Program-made: the position numbers and the translations under genes
The notes under the pieces: model-generated
Seen by the model: the letters and a program-made list of their open reading frames with translations, nothing else
What the model was told of the DNA's origin: nothing
Databases searched by the model: none
Part shown: positions 1-5,557 of the stretch, in pieces
Layout: each line of letters opens with the position of its first letter
How positions within the stretch are numbered: the first letter of the stretch is position 1
Assembly: GCA_002503705.1 (NCBI GenBank)
Contig: DASH01000014.1
Span: forward strand, 1-5,557
Direction: 5' to 3'
Origin: Candidatus Woesearchaeota archaeon UBA153
GTDB taxonomy: Archaea > Nanobdellota > Nanobdellia > Woesearchaeales > UBA525
Length of the DNA: 5,557 bases

Positions 1-213
1 GGCTCTTAGGCAAATCGCTTTCGCGCGGTCGCCAGCCGCTCGTCGCATCGCTTCGTTTTTCGCTTCTTCCGCGACACGCTCGTGCGAAGCCCTCGCGGGT
101 CGCTCCGAGGCGTCGCGACCACCCCGTAGGGGGCAGGTCCCCCGTCGCTCACCGCAACCTCACGTCAAAAGCGACTCGCCTGACGCTGGCGACCATCCAT
201 TTGCCTAAGAGCC
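1..213. repeat. Structured element with nested perfect inverted repeats (candidate ncRNA or small IR element)
   Basis: Bases 1-15 (GGCTCTTAGGCAAAT) are the exact reverse complement of 199-213, and 27-36 (GGTCGCCAGC) is the exact reverse complement of 185-194. The two arms nest in register, separated by an 11-nt/4-nt internal loop. Inside are further possible hairpins: 98-103 with 115-120, or alternatively 115-119 with 144-148 enclosing a GGGGG/CCCCC hairpin (129-133/139-143); 50-56 with 84-90; and 163-167 with 181-185. This architecture fits a folded RNA closed by its own ends, or a MITE-like element. The strand is undecided. On the minus strand, 16-26 could form a small GAAA-capped hairpin. 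I see no SRP RNA helix 8 motif and no RNase P RNA core motif. The left arm begins at base 1, so the element may extend beyond the window. The inverted repeats are certain; their function is not known. Confidence 0.8.
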
Positions 214-263
214 ATTGGTTCCGGCGGTTTTCGAGGCAAACGGCTGTCATTCCGACATAAACC

Positions 264-270
264 TTTAAAA
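264..270 (+). promoter_or_regulatory. TATA box of the aIF6-pfdA-ftsY operon
   Basis: TTTAAAA lies in an A+T patch within GC-rich DNA, centred 29 nt before the aIF6 ATG. Archaeal TBP boxes sit about 26 nt before the transcription start, so the transcript would start at or a few bases before the ATG. An A-rich patch (ATAAA) just upstream could serve as a BRE. The surrounding CCTTTAAAAGG is nearly palindromic, so minus-strand firing toward the 1-213 element is possible. Confidence 0.6.
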
Positions 271-295
271 GGGCTTCCGAGTTCTTCCCGTCGAG

Positions 296-985
296 ATGAG
301 AGTCGTCACCACGCTATTCCACGGCAACCCGAACGTCGGCCTGTACGGGTACTGCGCCGTCGCCGGCGAGAAAGAGCTCTTGCTCCTCGGTCCGCGCTTG
401 AACGATGCGGAGCACGATGAGCTGCAAGAGGCTTTGCAGGCGGAGTTGCACCACGTCACCGTCGCGGGTACGCCCATGCCGGGCTTGTTCCTCGCGGGGA
501 ACTCGCACGCGCTTCTCGTCCCCGTCATCGCGTTCCCGAAAGAGGTCGAACGGCTCGAACGCCTCAAGCTTCCCGTCAAGATCTTCAAGGGAAAGCTCAC
601 GTGCCTCGGCAACAACATCGTCGCGAACGACCACGGGTGCATCGTCAACCCGGGTTTCACCGACGCGGAGATCGACGACTTGCGCGACATGCTCAAGGTG
701 CCTGTCAAGCGCGCCATGATTGCAGGCGTTGACACGCCGGGCGCGTGCCTCGTCCTGAACGGCAAGAACGGCATCATCCACCGTGACGCGGCGGAGCACG
801 AGATCGAGCTCGTCAAGACGACGCTCGGCCTCGACAGCCTCGAGCCCGCTTCGGTCAGCCTCGGCAGCCCGTACCTCAAAGCGGGCATCCTGAACAACCA
901 GCACGGGTTCGTCATCAGCAGCCTGAGCGGCGGCCCGGAGATCGTGCACGTCGAGGAGAGCCTCGGCTACCTGGAGGGGCGGTGA
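296..985 (+). CDS. eif6: Translation initiation factor 6 (aIF6), ribosomal subunit anti-association factor
   Basis: The 229-residue length is close to the usual 220-230 for aIF6. Family knowledge: IF6 binds the large ribosomal subunit and prevents premature joining of the subunits. The sequence shows the pseudo-fivefold repeats of the pentein fold. The opening motif HGNPNVGLYGY (residues 9-19) is followed by recurrent turns N-x-(H/N)-(G/A) leading into a hydrophobic strand, near residues 69 (NSHALLVP), 111 (NDHGCIVNP), 155 (NGKNGIIH) and 200 (NNQHGFVIS). A helix with acidic residues follows most of them. The ATG at 296 is chosen because the family motif starts nine residues in and the TATA box makes the message almost leaderless. 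It is the first gene of a tight cluster, with only 3 nt before the next ATG. In many archaea ribosomal protein LX lies between this gene and pfdA; here it is absent. Confidence 0.93.
   Translation: MRVVTTLFHGNPNVGLYGYCAVAGEKELLLLGPRLNDAEHDELQEALQAELHHVTVAGTPMPGLFLAGNSHALLVPVIAFPKEVERLERLKLPVKIFKGKLTCLGNNIVANDHGCIVNPGFTDAEIDDLRDMLKVPVKRAMIAGVDTPGACLVLNGKNGIIHRDAAEHEIELVKTTLGLDSLEPASVSLGSPYLKAGILNNQHGFVISSLSGGPEIVHVEESLGYLEGR
973..977 (+). promoter_or_regulatory. Shine-Dalgarno site for prefoldin alpha
   Basis: GGAGG lies 11 nt before the ATG at 989, inside the last codons of aIF6. A second anti-SD match, GGTGA (981-985), overlaps the aIF6 stop. This strong site supports 989 as the true prefoldin start. 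The GTG at 1067, just after the internal TAG, has no comparable site. Confidence 0.55.
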
Positions 986-988
986 GCG

Positions 989-1504
989 ATGGACGACGGG
1001 AAAGCGCGAGAGCTGTACGGCGAGTACCGTTCTTTGACGGAGCAGTTGCAGAAGATGCAAGCGTAGGTGCAGGAGACGGTGGAGAACATCAACCAGGTCA
1101 ACCTGGTTATCGAGTCGCTCGACCGGCTCGACACGTTGGAGGTCGGGGCCAAGATTCTCGCGCCGATCGCGAACGGCATCTTCCTCGACGCGACCCTGCG
1201 CGACCCGCACCACGTGCGCTTGAACGTCGGCGGCAAGGTCGTCGTGAACAAGACGGTTGGCGACGCGAAGCGGCTCTTGGAAGGGCAGCGTCGCGACCTT
1301 GAGGGTCTGCGCGACCGCGCGCTCGGCGACGCGTCGAGCGTGACGAAGCGCTTGCGCGAGATCGAGATGACGATCGAGAACGAGACGAGCGACGCGCCGG
1401 GCGAACCGAGCGGCGCCTCTCCTTCGACGGGAGCGGCTCACGACGCGTCCGCCGCTTCGTCGCATGAAAAGAAGAAGCGTTCCCGTTCCAAGCAGCACGA
1501 GTGA
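989..1504 (+). CDS. pfdA: Prefoldin subunit alpha, with an in-frame TAG at codon 26
   Basis: Prefoldin is a hexameric (two alpha, four beta) ATP-independent chaperone that holds non-native chains in its coiled-coil tentacles and passes them to the thermosome. Read through the TAG, the gene encodes 171 residues. It has an N-terminal coiled coil (about 5-50), the central beta-hairpin segment containing GAKILAPIANGIFLDA and VGGKVVVNKTV, then a C-terminal coiled coil to about 130. After that comes a Ser/Ala/Pro-rich tail (131-171) ending in a basic KKKRSRSK cluster. The TAG (1064-1066) falls in the sequence K-M-Q-A-TAG-V-Q-E-T, where a Gln (CAG) would fit the heptads and differs by one C-to-T change. 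Restarting at GTG 1067 would give 145 residues and lose half of the first tentacle helix. The SD site and prefoldin-like sequence before the TAG argue that those 25 codons belong to the gene. Possible causes are sequencing error, nonsense mutation, or a sense TAG. Confidence 0.88.
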
Positions 1505-1510
1505 GCACGC

Positions 1511-3283
1511 ATGTTCGGGTTTCTCAAGCAGAAGCTGAAAGACGCGCTGAACGTCTTCTCGAAAGGCGCGAAAGAGGCCGTCCAGGAAGAGGTCGTCCAG
1601 GACGCCGCCGCCCTCGAGGCGGCGAAGCGCGAGGAGGAAGCGCTGCTCAAGACGTTGGAAGCTCCTGTCGAGGAGGTTCCCGAGTCCGCGGCAGAGCGCG
1701 CGCAGCACGATCGCGAGCGCCGCGCGCGCGAGGCGAAGACGGCGAGACAGGTCGAGAGGCCCGTCGAGACCCCTGTCGAGAAGCTCGCCGAGAAGCCGTT
1801 GCCGAAGCCGTTGGCGAAACCGTCTCCGGATCCCGGTGTCGATGAGCTCATCGTCACGACGCCCATCACGATTGCCGACCGCACCGAAGATCGGGCGGAA
1901 GTTAAACGAAAAGAACGGGAGCCGGTCCGTGCCGCGGCGCCGGAACCCGTCGTCGAGAAGACGCCGGAACCGCGACCGAAACCGGTTGTCGTGCGAAAAG
2001 AACAGGGACGGAGACCCGAACCGGCGCTCGAACAGAGACGCGAACCCGAACGAGGCGAACCCGAACGACGACGAGAAGAACGACCGGAACGGGAACCGCG
2101 ACCAACTGTCTCACCCAAGTCGGAACAAAAACCTGTGCTGGAGCAGAAGCCGGAGTCGAAGGCCGGTTTCTTCAAGTCGATCTTCGGCAAGAAACCCGCC
2201 GAGGAGAAGCCAGCAGACGCGAAACCGGCCGCACCAATCTCGGTCGTTGAGAAGCAACCTGTCATCGAAGAGAAACAGGGTGTTGAACGAAACCAACGAG
2301 TTCCTGAACCGGTCTCCGTAAAAATTCCCGCTCCGGTCGCGCCCGCGGCGAAGCCCGAGGTGAAAGCCGAGCCCGAAATCCCCGAGCTCGTTGAGGGAGA
2401 GTCGCGCGGGTTCTTCACGCGCCTGAAAGAGACGTTCACGAAGAAGTCGCTCTCCGAGGAGAAGTTCGATGAGCTCTTCTGGGGGCTTGAAGTCACGCTC
2501 CTCGAGAACAACGTGGCGCTCGAGGTCATCGAGAAGCTCAAAGCGGACCTGAAGAAAGCCCTGACGAGCGGAAAAGTCTCGAGGCTCGGCATCGAAGACC
2601 TCATCCTGCTCAGCCTCCGCGAGAGCGTCGAAGAGGTCCTCGACATCAAAGGGTTCGACCTCGTCGAACGCGTCAAGAAGTCCGGCAAACGGCCGTACAT
2701 CCTCGCGTTCATCGGCGTGAACGGCTCCGGCAAGACGACGACGCTCGCGAAAGTCGCGAACCTCTTCCAAGAAGAGGGCTTGAGCGTCGTCATGGCGGCG
2801 AGCGACACGTTCCGCGCCGCCGCGATCGACCAATTAGCGGAGCACGCGCACACGCTCGGCGTCAAGCTCATCAGCCAAGGGTACGGCGCCGACCCTGCGG
2901 CGGTCGCGTTCGACGCTGTCGAGCACGCGAAAGCGAAGTCCATCGACGTCGTCATGATCGACACGGCCGGTCGCTTGCACAGCAACACGAACCTGATGGC
3001 TGAGCTCGCGAAGGTCATCCGCGTCGCCAAACCGGACCTGAAGATCTTCATCGGCGAGTCCATCACGGGCAACGACTGCGTCGAGCAGGCGAAAGAGTTC
3101 GACAAGATTGCCGGCATCGACGCCATCATCCTCAGCAAGGCGGACGTCGACGAGAAAGGCGGCGCCGCGCTCAGCGTCAGCTACGTGACGAAGAAACCCA
3201 TCCTGTATTTGGGCGTCGGGCAGGCGTACGGCGACCTGAAACGGTTCGACAAGGAAGAGATCGTCAAGAGCTTAGGGCTTTGA
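1511..3283 (+). CDS. ftsY: Signal recognition particle receptor FtsY with long charged N-terminal region
   Basis: FtsY is the membrane-associated SRP-type GTPase that docks SRP54-bound ribosomes at the translocon. The N domain runs from about residue 300 to 395 and the G domain to residue 590. Visible GTPase motifs are G1 GVNGSGKTTT (402-411), G2/insertion box DTFRAAAIDQL (432-442), G3 DTAGR (484-488), G4 SKAD (542-545, usually TKxD) and DEKGGAAL (from 547). The ending ILYLGVGQAYGDLKRFD is typical of archaeal FtsY. Residues 1-299 are a low-complexity Lys/Glu/Arg/Pro linker, making the protein much longer than the 300-420 residues common in archaea. Three amphipathic basic-aromatic segments punctuate it: MFGFLKQKLKDAL at the N-terminus, GFFKSIFGKK (219-228) and GFFTRLKETFTKK (300-312). 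The last lies at the A/N junction, where bacterial FtsY has its membrane-targeting helix. The ATG is 6 nt after the pfdA stop and the gene ends with TGA. srp54, often next in archaea, does not follow. Confidence 0.97.
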   Translation: MFGFLKQKLKDALNVFSKGAKEAVQEEVVQDAAALEAAKREEEALLKTLEAPVEEVPESAAERAQHDRERRAREAKTARQVERPVETPVEKLAEKPLPKPLAKPSPDPGVDELIVTTPITIADRTEDRAEVKRKEREPVRAAAPEPVVEKTPEPRPKPVVVRKEQGRRPEPALEQRREPERGEPERRREERPEREPRPTVSPKSEQKPVLEQKPESKAGFFKSIFGKKPAEEKPADAKPAAPISVVEKQPVIEEKQGVERNQRVPEPVSVKIPAPVAPAAKPEVKAEPEIPELVEGESRGFFTRLKETFTKKSLSEEKFDELFWGLEVTLLENNVALEVIEKLKADLKKALTSGKVSRLGIEDLILLSLRESVEEVLDIKGFDLVERVKKSGKRPYILAFIGVNGSGKTTTLAKVANLFQEEGLSVVMAASDTFRAAAIDQLAEHAHTLGVKLISQGYGADPAAVAFDAVEHAKAKSIDVVMIDTAGRLHSNTNLMAELAKVIRVAKPDLKIFIGESITGNDCVEQAKEFDKIAGIDAIILSKADVDEKGGAALSVSYVTKKPILYLGVGQAYGDLKRFDKEEIVKSLGL

Positions 3284-3306
3284 GACCGGTTCTGAGAATT
3301 CCTTTG

Positions 3307-3321
3307 CCGAGCGCAGCTCGG
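3307..3321 (+). terminator. Hairpin after ftsY, possible terminator
   Basis: CCGAGC-GCA-GCTCGG is a perfect 6-bp stem with a 3-nt loop, 23 nt after the ftsY stop. No strong T-tract follows directly; short TTTT runs occur at 3343-3346 and 3376-3379, and archaeal termination often relies on such runs. It also lies inside the possible minus-strand frame, so it may be incidental. Confidence 0.3.
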
Positions 3322-3339
3322 TCGATTCTGGCGCGGCAC

Positions 3340-3410
3340 GGATTTTCTCGTCCACGTCGTTCTCGCCCGTCGGGATTTTCTCGTCAACGTACGTCGTGAA
3401 TTTCTCGTAC
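3340..3410. repeat. Short direct repeats (two full, one partial)
   Basis: GGATTTTCTCGTCCACGT at 3340-3357 recurs as GGATTTTCTCGTCAACGT at 3373-3390 (17 of 18 identical, offset 33 bp). A partial copy, GAATTTCTCGTAC, is at 3398-3410. The 33-bp offset is a whole number of codons. On the minus strand the full copies encode VDEKI in the same frame, and the partial copy encodes YEKF. This is compatible with an internally duplicated protein segment. Confidence 0.6.
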
Positions 3411-3559
3411 CGATACGCGAAGGTCGTTGCGTACGACTCTGAACGACGACTATGAGTTCTTACCGCGCCAGCGACGTACCTGCCTTGCGACAGCCTCGCA
3501 TTCGTCAGAGGACGGCATCAATAACGAGCAACCCTCCACTGGACATTCCCACAGTACCC

Positions 3560-3568
3560 TTTTAAATA
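3560..3568 (+). promoter_or_regulatory. TATA box of the helicase gene, near-palindromic
   Basis: TTTTAAATA is centred 24 nt before the ATG at 3588, so the transcript should start at or next to the start codon (leaderless). No Shine-Dalgarno site precedes that ATG. The flanks give CCTTTTAAATAGG, closely resembling the aIF6 promoter core CCTTTAAAAGG. Read on the minus strand it is TATTTAAAA, positioned to start a transcript near 3538. Confidence 0.6.
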
Positions 3569-3587
3569 GGCCGGATATCTTGCGGCC

Positions 3588-5557
3588 ATGGCTATCGAGT
3601 TCATGAACGAGCCGCATCCCGACGAGGCGACGCTCGGGTGCCTCCATCCGCTCGTTCGCGAGTGGTTCACGACGAAGTTCAAGGCGCTCAGCCCGCCGCA
3701 GCAGTACTCAATCCTGAACATCTTCTCCGGCGTGAACACGCTCATCTCCTCGCCGACAGGTTCGGGAAAGACGTTGAGCGCGTTCCTCGCTATCCTCAAC
3801 CGGCTCATCGTCCTGCAACAAGGTGGAGAACTGGAGCAGCGCGTCTACTGCGTCTACCTCAGCCCGCTCAAGGCGTTGGCGAACGACATCACGAAGAACC
3901 TGAAAGAGCCGTTGAAAGAGATCCAGGAGCTCGCGAAGCAACGCGGCGTGAAAGTGAACATCAGCGTCGGCTCGCGCACCGGCGACACGACGCCCTCCAA
4001 GCGGCAGTCGATGCTGGAGAAGCCGCCGCACATCCTCATCACGACGCCGGAAAGCCTCGCGATCAGCCTCACGACGGTGAAGTTCCGCGAGATGCTCAAG
4101 ACCGCGGAGTTCCTCATCATCGACGAGATCCACGCGTTGGCGGAGAACAAGCGCGGCGTCCACTTGAGCTTGAGTCTCGAACGGTTGCACGAGCTGACCA
4201 ACGAAGGCCGCGCGCTGGACGAGTGTCGTTCTCTCGTGAGGATCGGCCTCTCCGCGACGGTCAGCCCGCTCGAGGAGGTCGCGAAGTTCCTCGTCGGCCT
4301 CGAGTACCCCTCCAAAGGCATCTATCGGCCGTGCAAGATCGTCGACGTGCAAGCCGTGAAAGGGCTCGACCTGAAAGTCCTCTGCCCAGTCCCCGACATC
4401 ATGCGCGCCAGCCATGGCGAACAGCACGCCGCGATGTACGACCTGCTCCACGACCTCATTCAAGGCCATCGGACGACGCTCGTCTTCACGAACACTCGTT
4501 CCGCGACCGAACGCGTCGTCCACCAATTGAAGGCGCGCTATCCGCGGCACTATACAGGCATCCTCGACGGCGACGTCGAAGAAGCGGTCATCGAAGCGGA
4601 GACTGAGAAAGAAGAAGGCATTGTCGTTTCTTCGAACACGTCCGAATCAGAACTGCTCATTCCGGTTCCTGCAACGGTGACGAGTACGAAGAAGTCCCGG
4701 GGTTTCATCGGCGCGCACCACGGGAGCTTGTCGAAAGCGCACCGGTTGAACATCGAGAACCGCCTGCGGAAAGGCGAGCTCAAGGCGGTCGTCTGCTCGA
4801 CCTCGCTCGAGCTCGGCATCGATATCGGCAGCATCGACCTCGTTGTGCTGCTCCAGTCGCCCAAGGGAGTGGCGCGCGGCCTGCAACGCATCGGCCGCTC
4901 CGGCCACCTCGTCGGGCAGACCAGCAAGGGCCGTATCTTCGCCACCCACTGCGAGGACCTGTTGGAGGCGGCAGCGACGGTGCGCGCCATGCTGGCCGGC
5001 GAGGTCGAGCCGACGCATACACCCCAGAACTGCCTGGACGTGCTTGCACAGCAAATCGTCGCCATGGTGTCCGCCGAGGATTGGCCGGTCGAGGATCTGT
5101 ACAAGGTGATCCGCCGCGCCTATCCCTACCACGGCCTCTCCCGGCAGGCCTACACCGCCGTGCTCGACATGCTCTCCGGCAAGTATCCCAGCACGGCGTT
5201 TCGCGAGTTTCGCGCTCGCATCTCGTGGGACCGGATCAACAACGTGCTGCATGCGCTGCCAGGCAGCCGCCTCCTTGCCGTCAGCAACGGCGGCACGATT
5301 CCCGATCGCGGCGTCTTCTCGGCCACCCTGGCCGACGGCAAGACCAAGATCGGCGAGCTCGACGAGGAATTCGTCTACGAGACACGCCCCGGCGATGTCT
5401 TCGCGCTCGGCAGCCACACCTGGCGCGTCACCGAGGTCACGCCGGACAAAGTCTTGGTACGCGAAGCGCCTGGAGCTGTCCCGCGCATCCCCTTCTGGCG
5501 CGGCGACGCCATGTGGCGCGACTACGACCTCGGCGTCGCCATCGGCGCCTTCCGCCG
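3588..5557 (+). CDS. Lhr-family superfamily 2 DNA helicase, 3' end beyond the window
   Basis: 656 codons are visible and the gene runs off the window. Lhr-type enzymes are 3'-5' ATP-dependent DNA/RNA-DNA helicases linked to repair and replication. Motifs in order: Q-like SPPQQ (35-39), Walker A SPTGSGKT (55-62), Ia YLSPLKALAND, Ib TTPESLA, Walker B DEIH (179-182), III SAT (222-224), IV LVFTNTRS (from 298), V STSLELGIDIG (404-414), and VI QRIGRSGH (433-440). A winged-helix region then leads to the Lhr-core segment GGTIPD (568-573) and IGELDEEF (588-595). An acidic, Ser/Thr-rich stretch of about 45 residues (327-371) sits between motif IV and AHHGSLS (376-382). ATG 3588 is chosen over M6 because it suits the TATA box. 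Ala codons change sharply: before 4860 I count 21 GCG and 3 GCC; after, 7 GCG and 14 GCC. The part after about residue 415 also reads like bacterial Lhr, while the first part reads like archaeal Lhr2. The gene may therefore be chimeric. Confidence 0.92.
   Translation, partial: MAIEFMNEPHPDEATLGCLHPLVREWFTTKFKALSPPQQYSILNIFSGVNTLISSPTGSGKTLSAFLAILNRLIVLQQGGELEQRVYCVYLSPLKALANDITKNLKEPLKEIQELAKQRGVKVNISVGSRTGDTTPSKRQSMLEKPPHILITTPESLAISLTTVKFREMLKTAEFLIIDEIHALAENKRGVHLSLSLERLHELTNEGRALDECRSLVRIGLSATVSPLEEVAKFLVGLEYPSKGIYRPCKIVDVQAVKGLDLKVLCPVPDIMRASHGEQHAAMYDLLHDLIQGHRTTLVFTNTRSATERVVHQLKARYPRHYTGILDGDVEEAVIEAETEKEEGIVVSSNTSESELLIPVPATVTSTKKSRGFIGAHHGSLSKAHRLNIENRLRKGELKAVVCSTSLELGIDIGSIDLVVLLQSPKGVARGLQRIGRSGHLVGQTSKGRIFATHCEDLLEAAATVRAMLAGEVEPTHTPQNCLDVLAQQIVAMVSAEDWPVEDLYKVIRRAYPYHGLSRQAYTAVLDMLSGKYPSTAFREFRARISWDRINNVLHALPGSRLLAVSNGGTIPDRGVFSATLADGKTKIGELDEEFVYETRPGDVFALGSHTWRVTEVTPDKVLVREAPGAVPRIPFWRGDAMWRDYDLGVAIGAFR

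Larger units (their letters stand above)
3272..3539 (-). pseudogene. Possible small convergent gene, frame-broken, function unknown
   Basis: On the minus strand a coding-like frame ends at TAA 3274-3272, overlapping the ftsY 3' end by 12 nt. Its last 54 codons have GC-rich third positions (about 40 of 54) and give a hydrophilic Glu/Lys/Asp-rich sequence including YEKFTTYVDEKIPTG and DVDEKIRAAPE. It has no ATG or GTG start before the upstream stop at 3520-3518. A second minus-strand frame further upstream reads CPVEGC...MPSSDECEAVARQVRRW and stops at TAG 3452-3450. Skipping one base at that TAG joins the two frames into a protein of about 88 residues starting at GTG 3539, which lies about 25 nt from a minus-strand TATTTAAAA. 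CPVEGC resembles half of a zinc-binding motif, but no clear partner ligands are seen. It may be a sequencing-error frameshift, a decayed gene, or chance. The plus-strand reading of the same stretch shares its wobble positions, so GC3 alone does not fix the strand. Confidence 0.3.
3284..3587. other. Intergenic stretch between ftsY and the helicase
   Basis: These 304 bases have no plus-strand gene. They contain a hairpin just after ftsY, repeated 18-bp units that match Asp-Glu-Lys-Ile codons of the possible minus-strand gene, and the helicase TATA box at the right end. I found no tRNA and no C/D-box pair. srp54 would be expected here in many archaea and is not present. Confidence 0.6.

Noticed and set aside
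1..213. RNase P RNA, SRP RNA or retron ncRNA
   Set aside because: Paired ends fit all three, but neither strand shows the RNase P core (GAGGAAAGTCC-like), the SRP helix 8 motif, or a nearby reverse transcriptase gene.
1067..1504. Prefoldin alpha starting at GTG 1067
   Set aside because: Not preferred: no SD site precedes it, it sits directly after the TAG, and it would drop prefoldin-like coiled-coil residues encoded upstream. It remains possible as a restart product.
314..1708. 464-codon minus-strand open frame opposite aIF6 and pfdA
   Set aside because: It spans two recognised plus-strand genes, is Arg/Leu/Asp-rich low-complexity sequence, and has no family resemblance.
1438..3138. 566-codon minus-strand open frame opposite ftsY
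   Set aside because: It is the Ser/Arg/Phe-rich mirror of a well-recognised ftsY gene; long antisense frames are expected in high-GC3 DNA.
3285..3455. Plus-strand open frame continuing past the ftsY stop
   Set aside because: It has no usable start near its beginning and a Ser/Phe/Val-rich composition typical of the antisense of an acidic lysine-rich protein.
3452..3565. 37-codon plus-strand ORF in the ftsY-helicase gap
   Set aside because: Its stop lies within the helicase TATA box, its codon use is unlike the neighbouring genes, there is no SD site, and the sequence is unrecognisable.
3638..4606. 322-codon plus-strand frame inside the helicase gene
   Set aside because: It is an Arg/Pro/His-rich shadow; the helicase frame carries all SF2 motifs in order over the same bases.

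Overview
The window looks like a high-GC archaeal chromosome. The evidence is a run of archaeal/eukaryotic-type information-processing genes (translation factor aIF6, prefoldin alpha, SRP receptor FtsY), TATA-type promoters placed for nearly leaderless transcripts, and strong GC3 bias (Ala mostly GCG, Lys AAG/AAA). The long charged FtsY N-terminus and the reduced aIF6-pfdA-ftsY cluster (no ribosomal protein LX between aIF6 and pfdA, no srp54 after ftsY) recall DPANN-type archaea. That placement comes from memory of the families and is tentative.

Layout. 1-213 is non-coding and bounded by a perfect 15-bp inverted repeat, with a second nested 10-bp perfect repeat and several internal hairpins. 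It is either a structured RNA of unknown family or a small inverted-repeat element. A TATA box (264-270) then drives a tight operon of aIF6 (296-985), prefoldin alpha (989-1504, interrupted by an in-frame TAG at codon 26) and ftsY (1511-3283). Gene spacing is 3-6 nt and all three genes end in TGA. The products act together around nascent proteins: 60S/50S subunit maturation, chaperoning of new chains, and docking of SRP-ribosome complexes to the membrane.

From 3284 to 3587 there is no plus-strand gene. The stretch holds a short hairpin after ftsY, a repeated 18-bp motif, a coding-like minus-strand frame that runs into the ftsY end (apparently broken or frameshifted), and a near-palindromic TATA box at 3560-3568. 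From 3588 to the window end runs the 5' part of an Lhr-family superfamily 2 helicase gene.

Points worth a second look: the in-frame TAG in prefoldin alpha; an apparent change of origin inside the helicase gene near 4800-4870, where codon usage and family character switch from archaeal to bacterial-like (an assembly chimera or a real recombinant); the 213-nt inverted-repeat element; and the frame-broken minus-strand gene. The TAG, the frame break and the helicase junction could all be sequence or assembly faults, so read-level checks matter.
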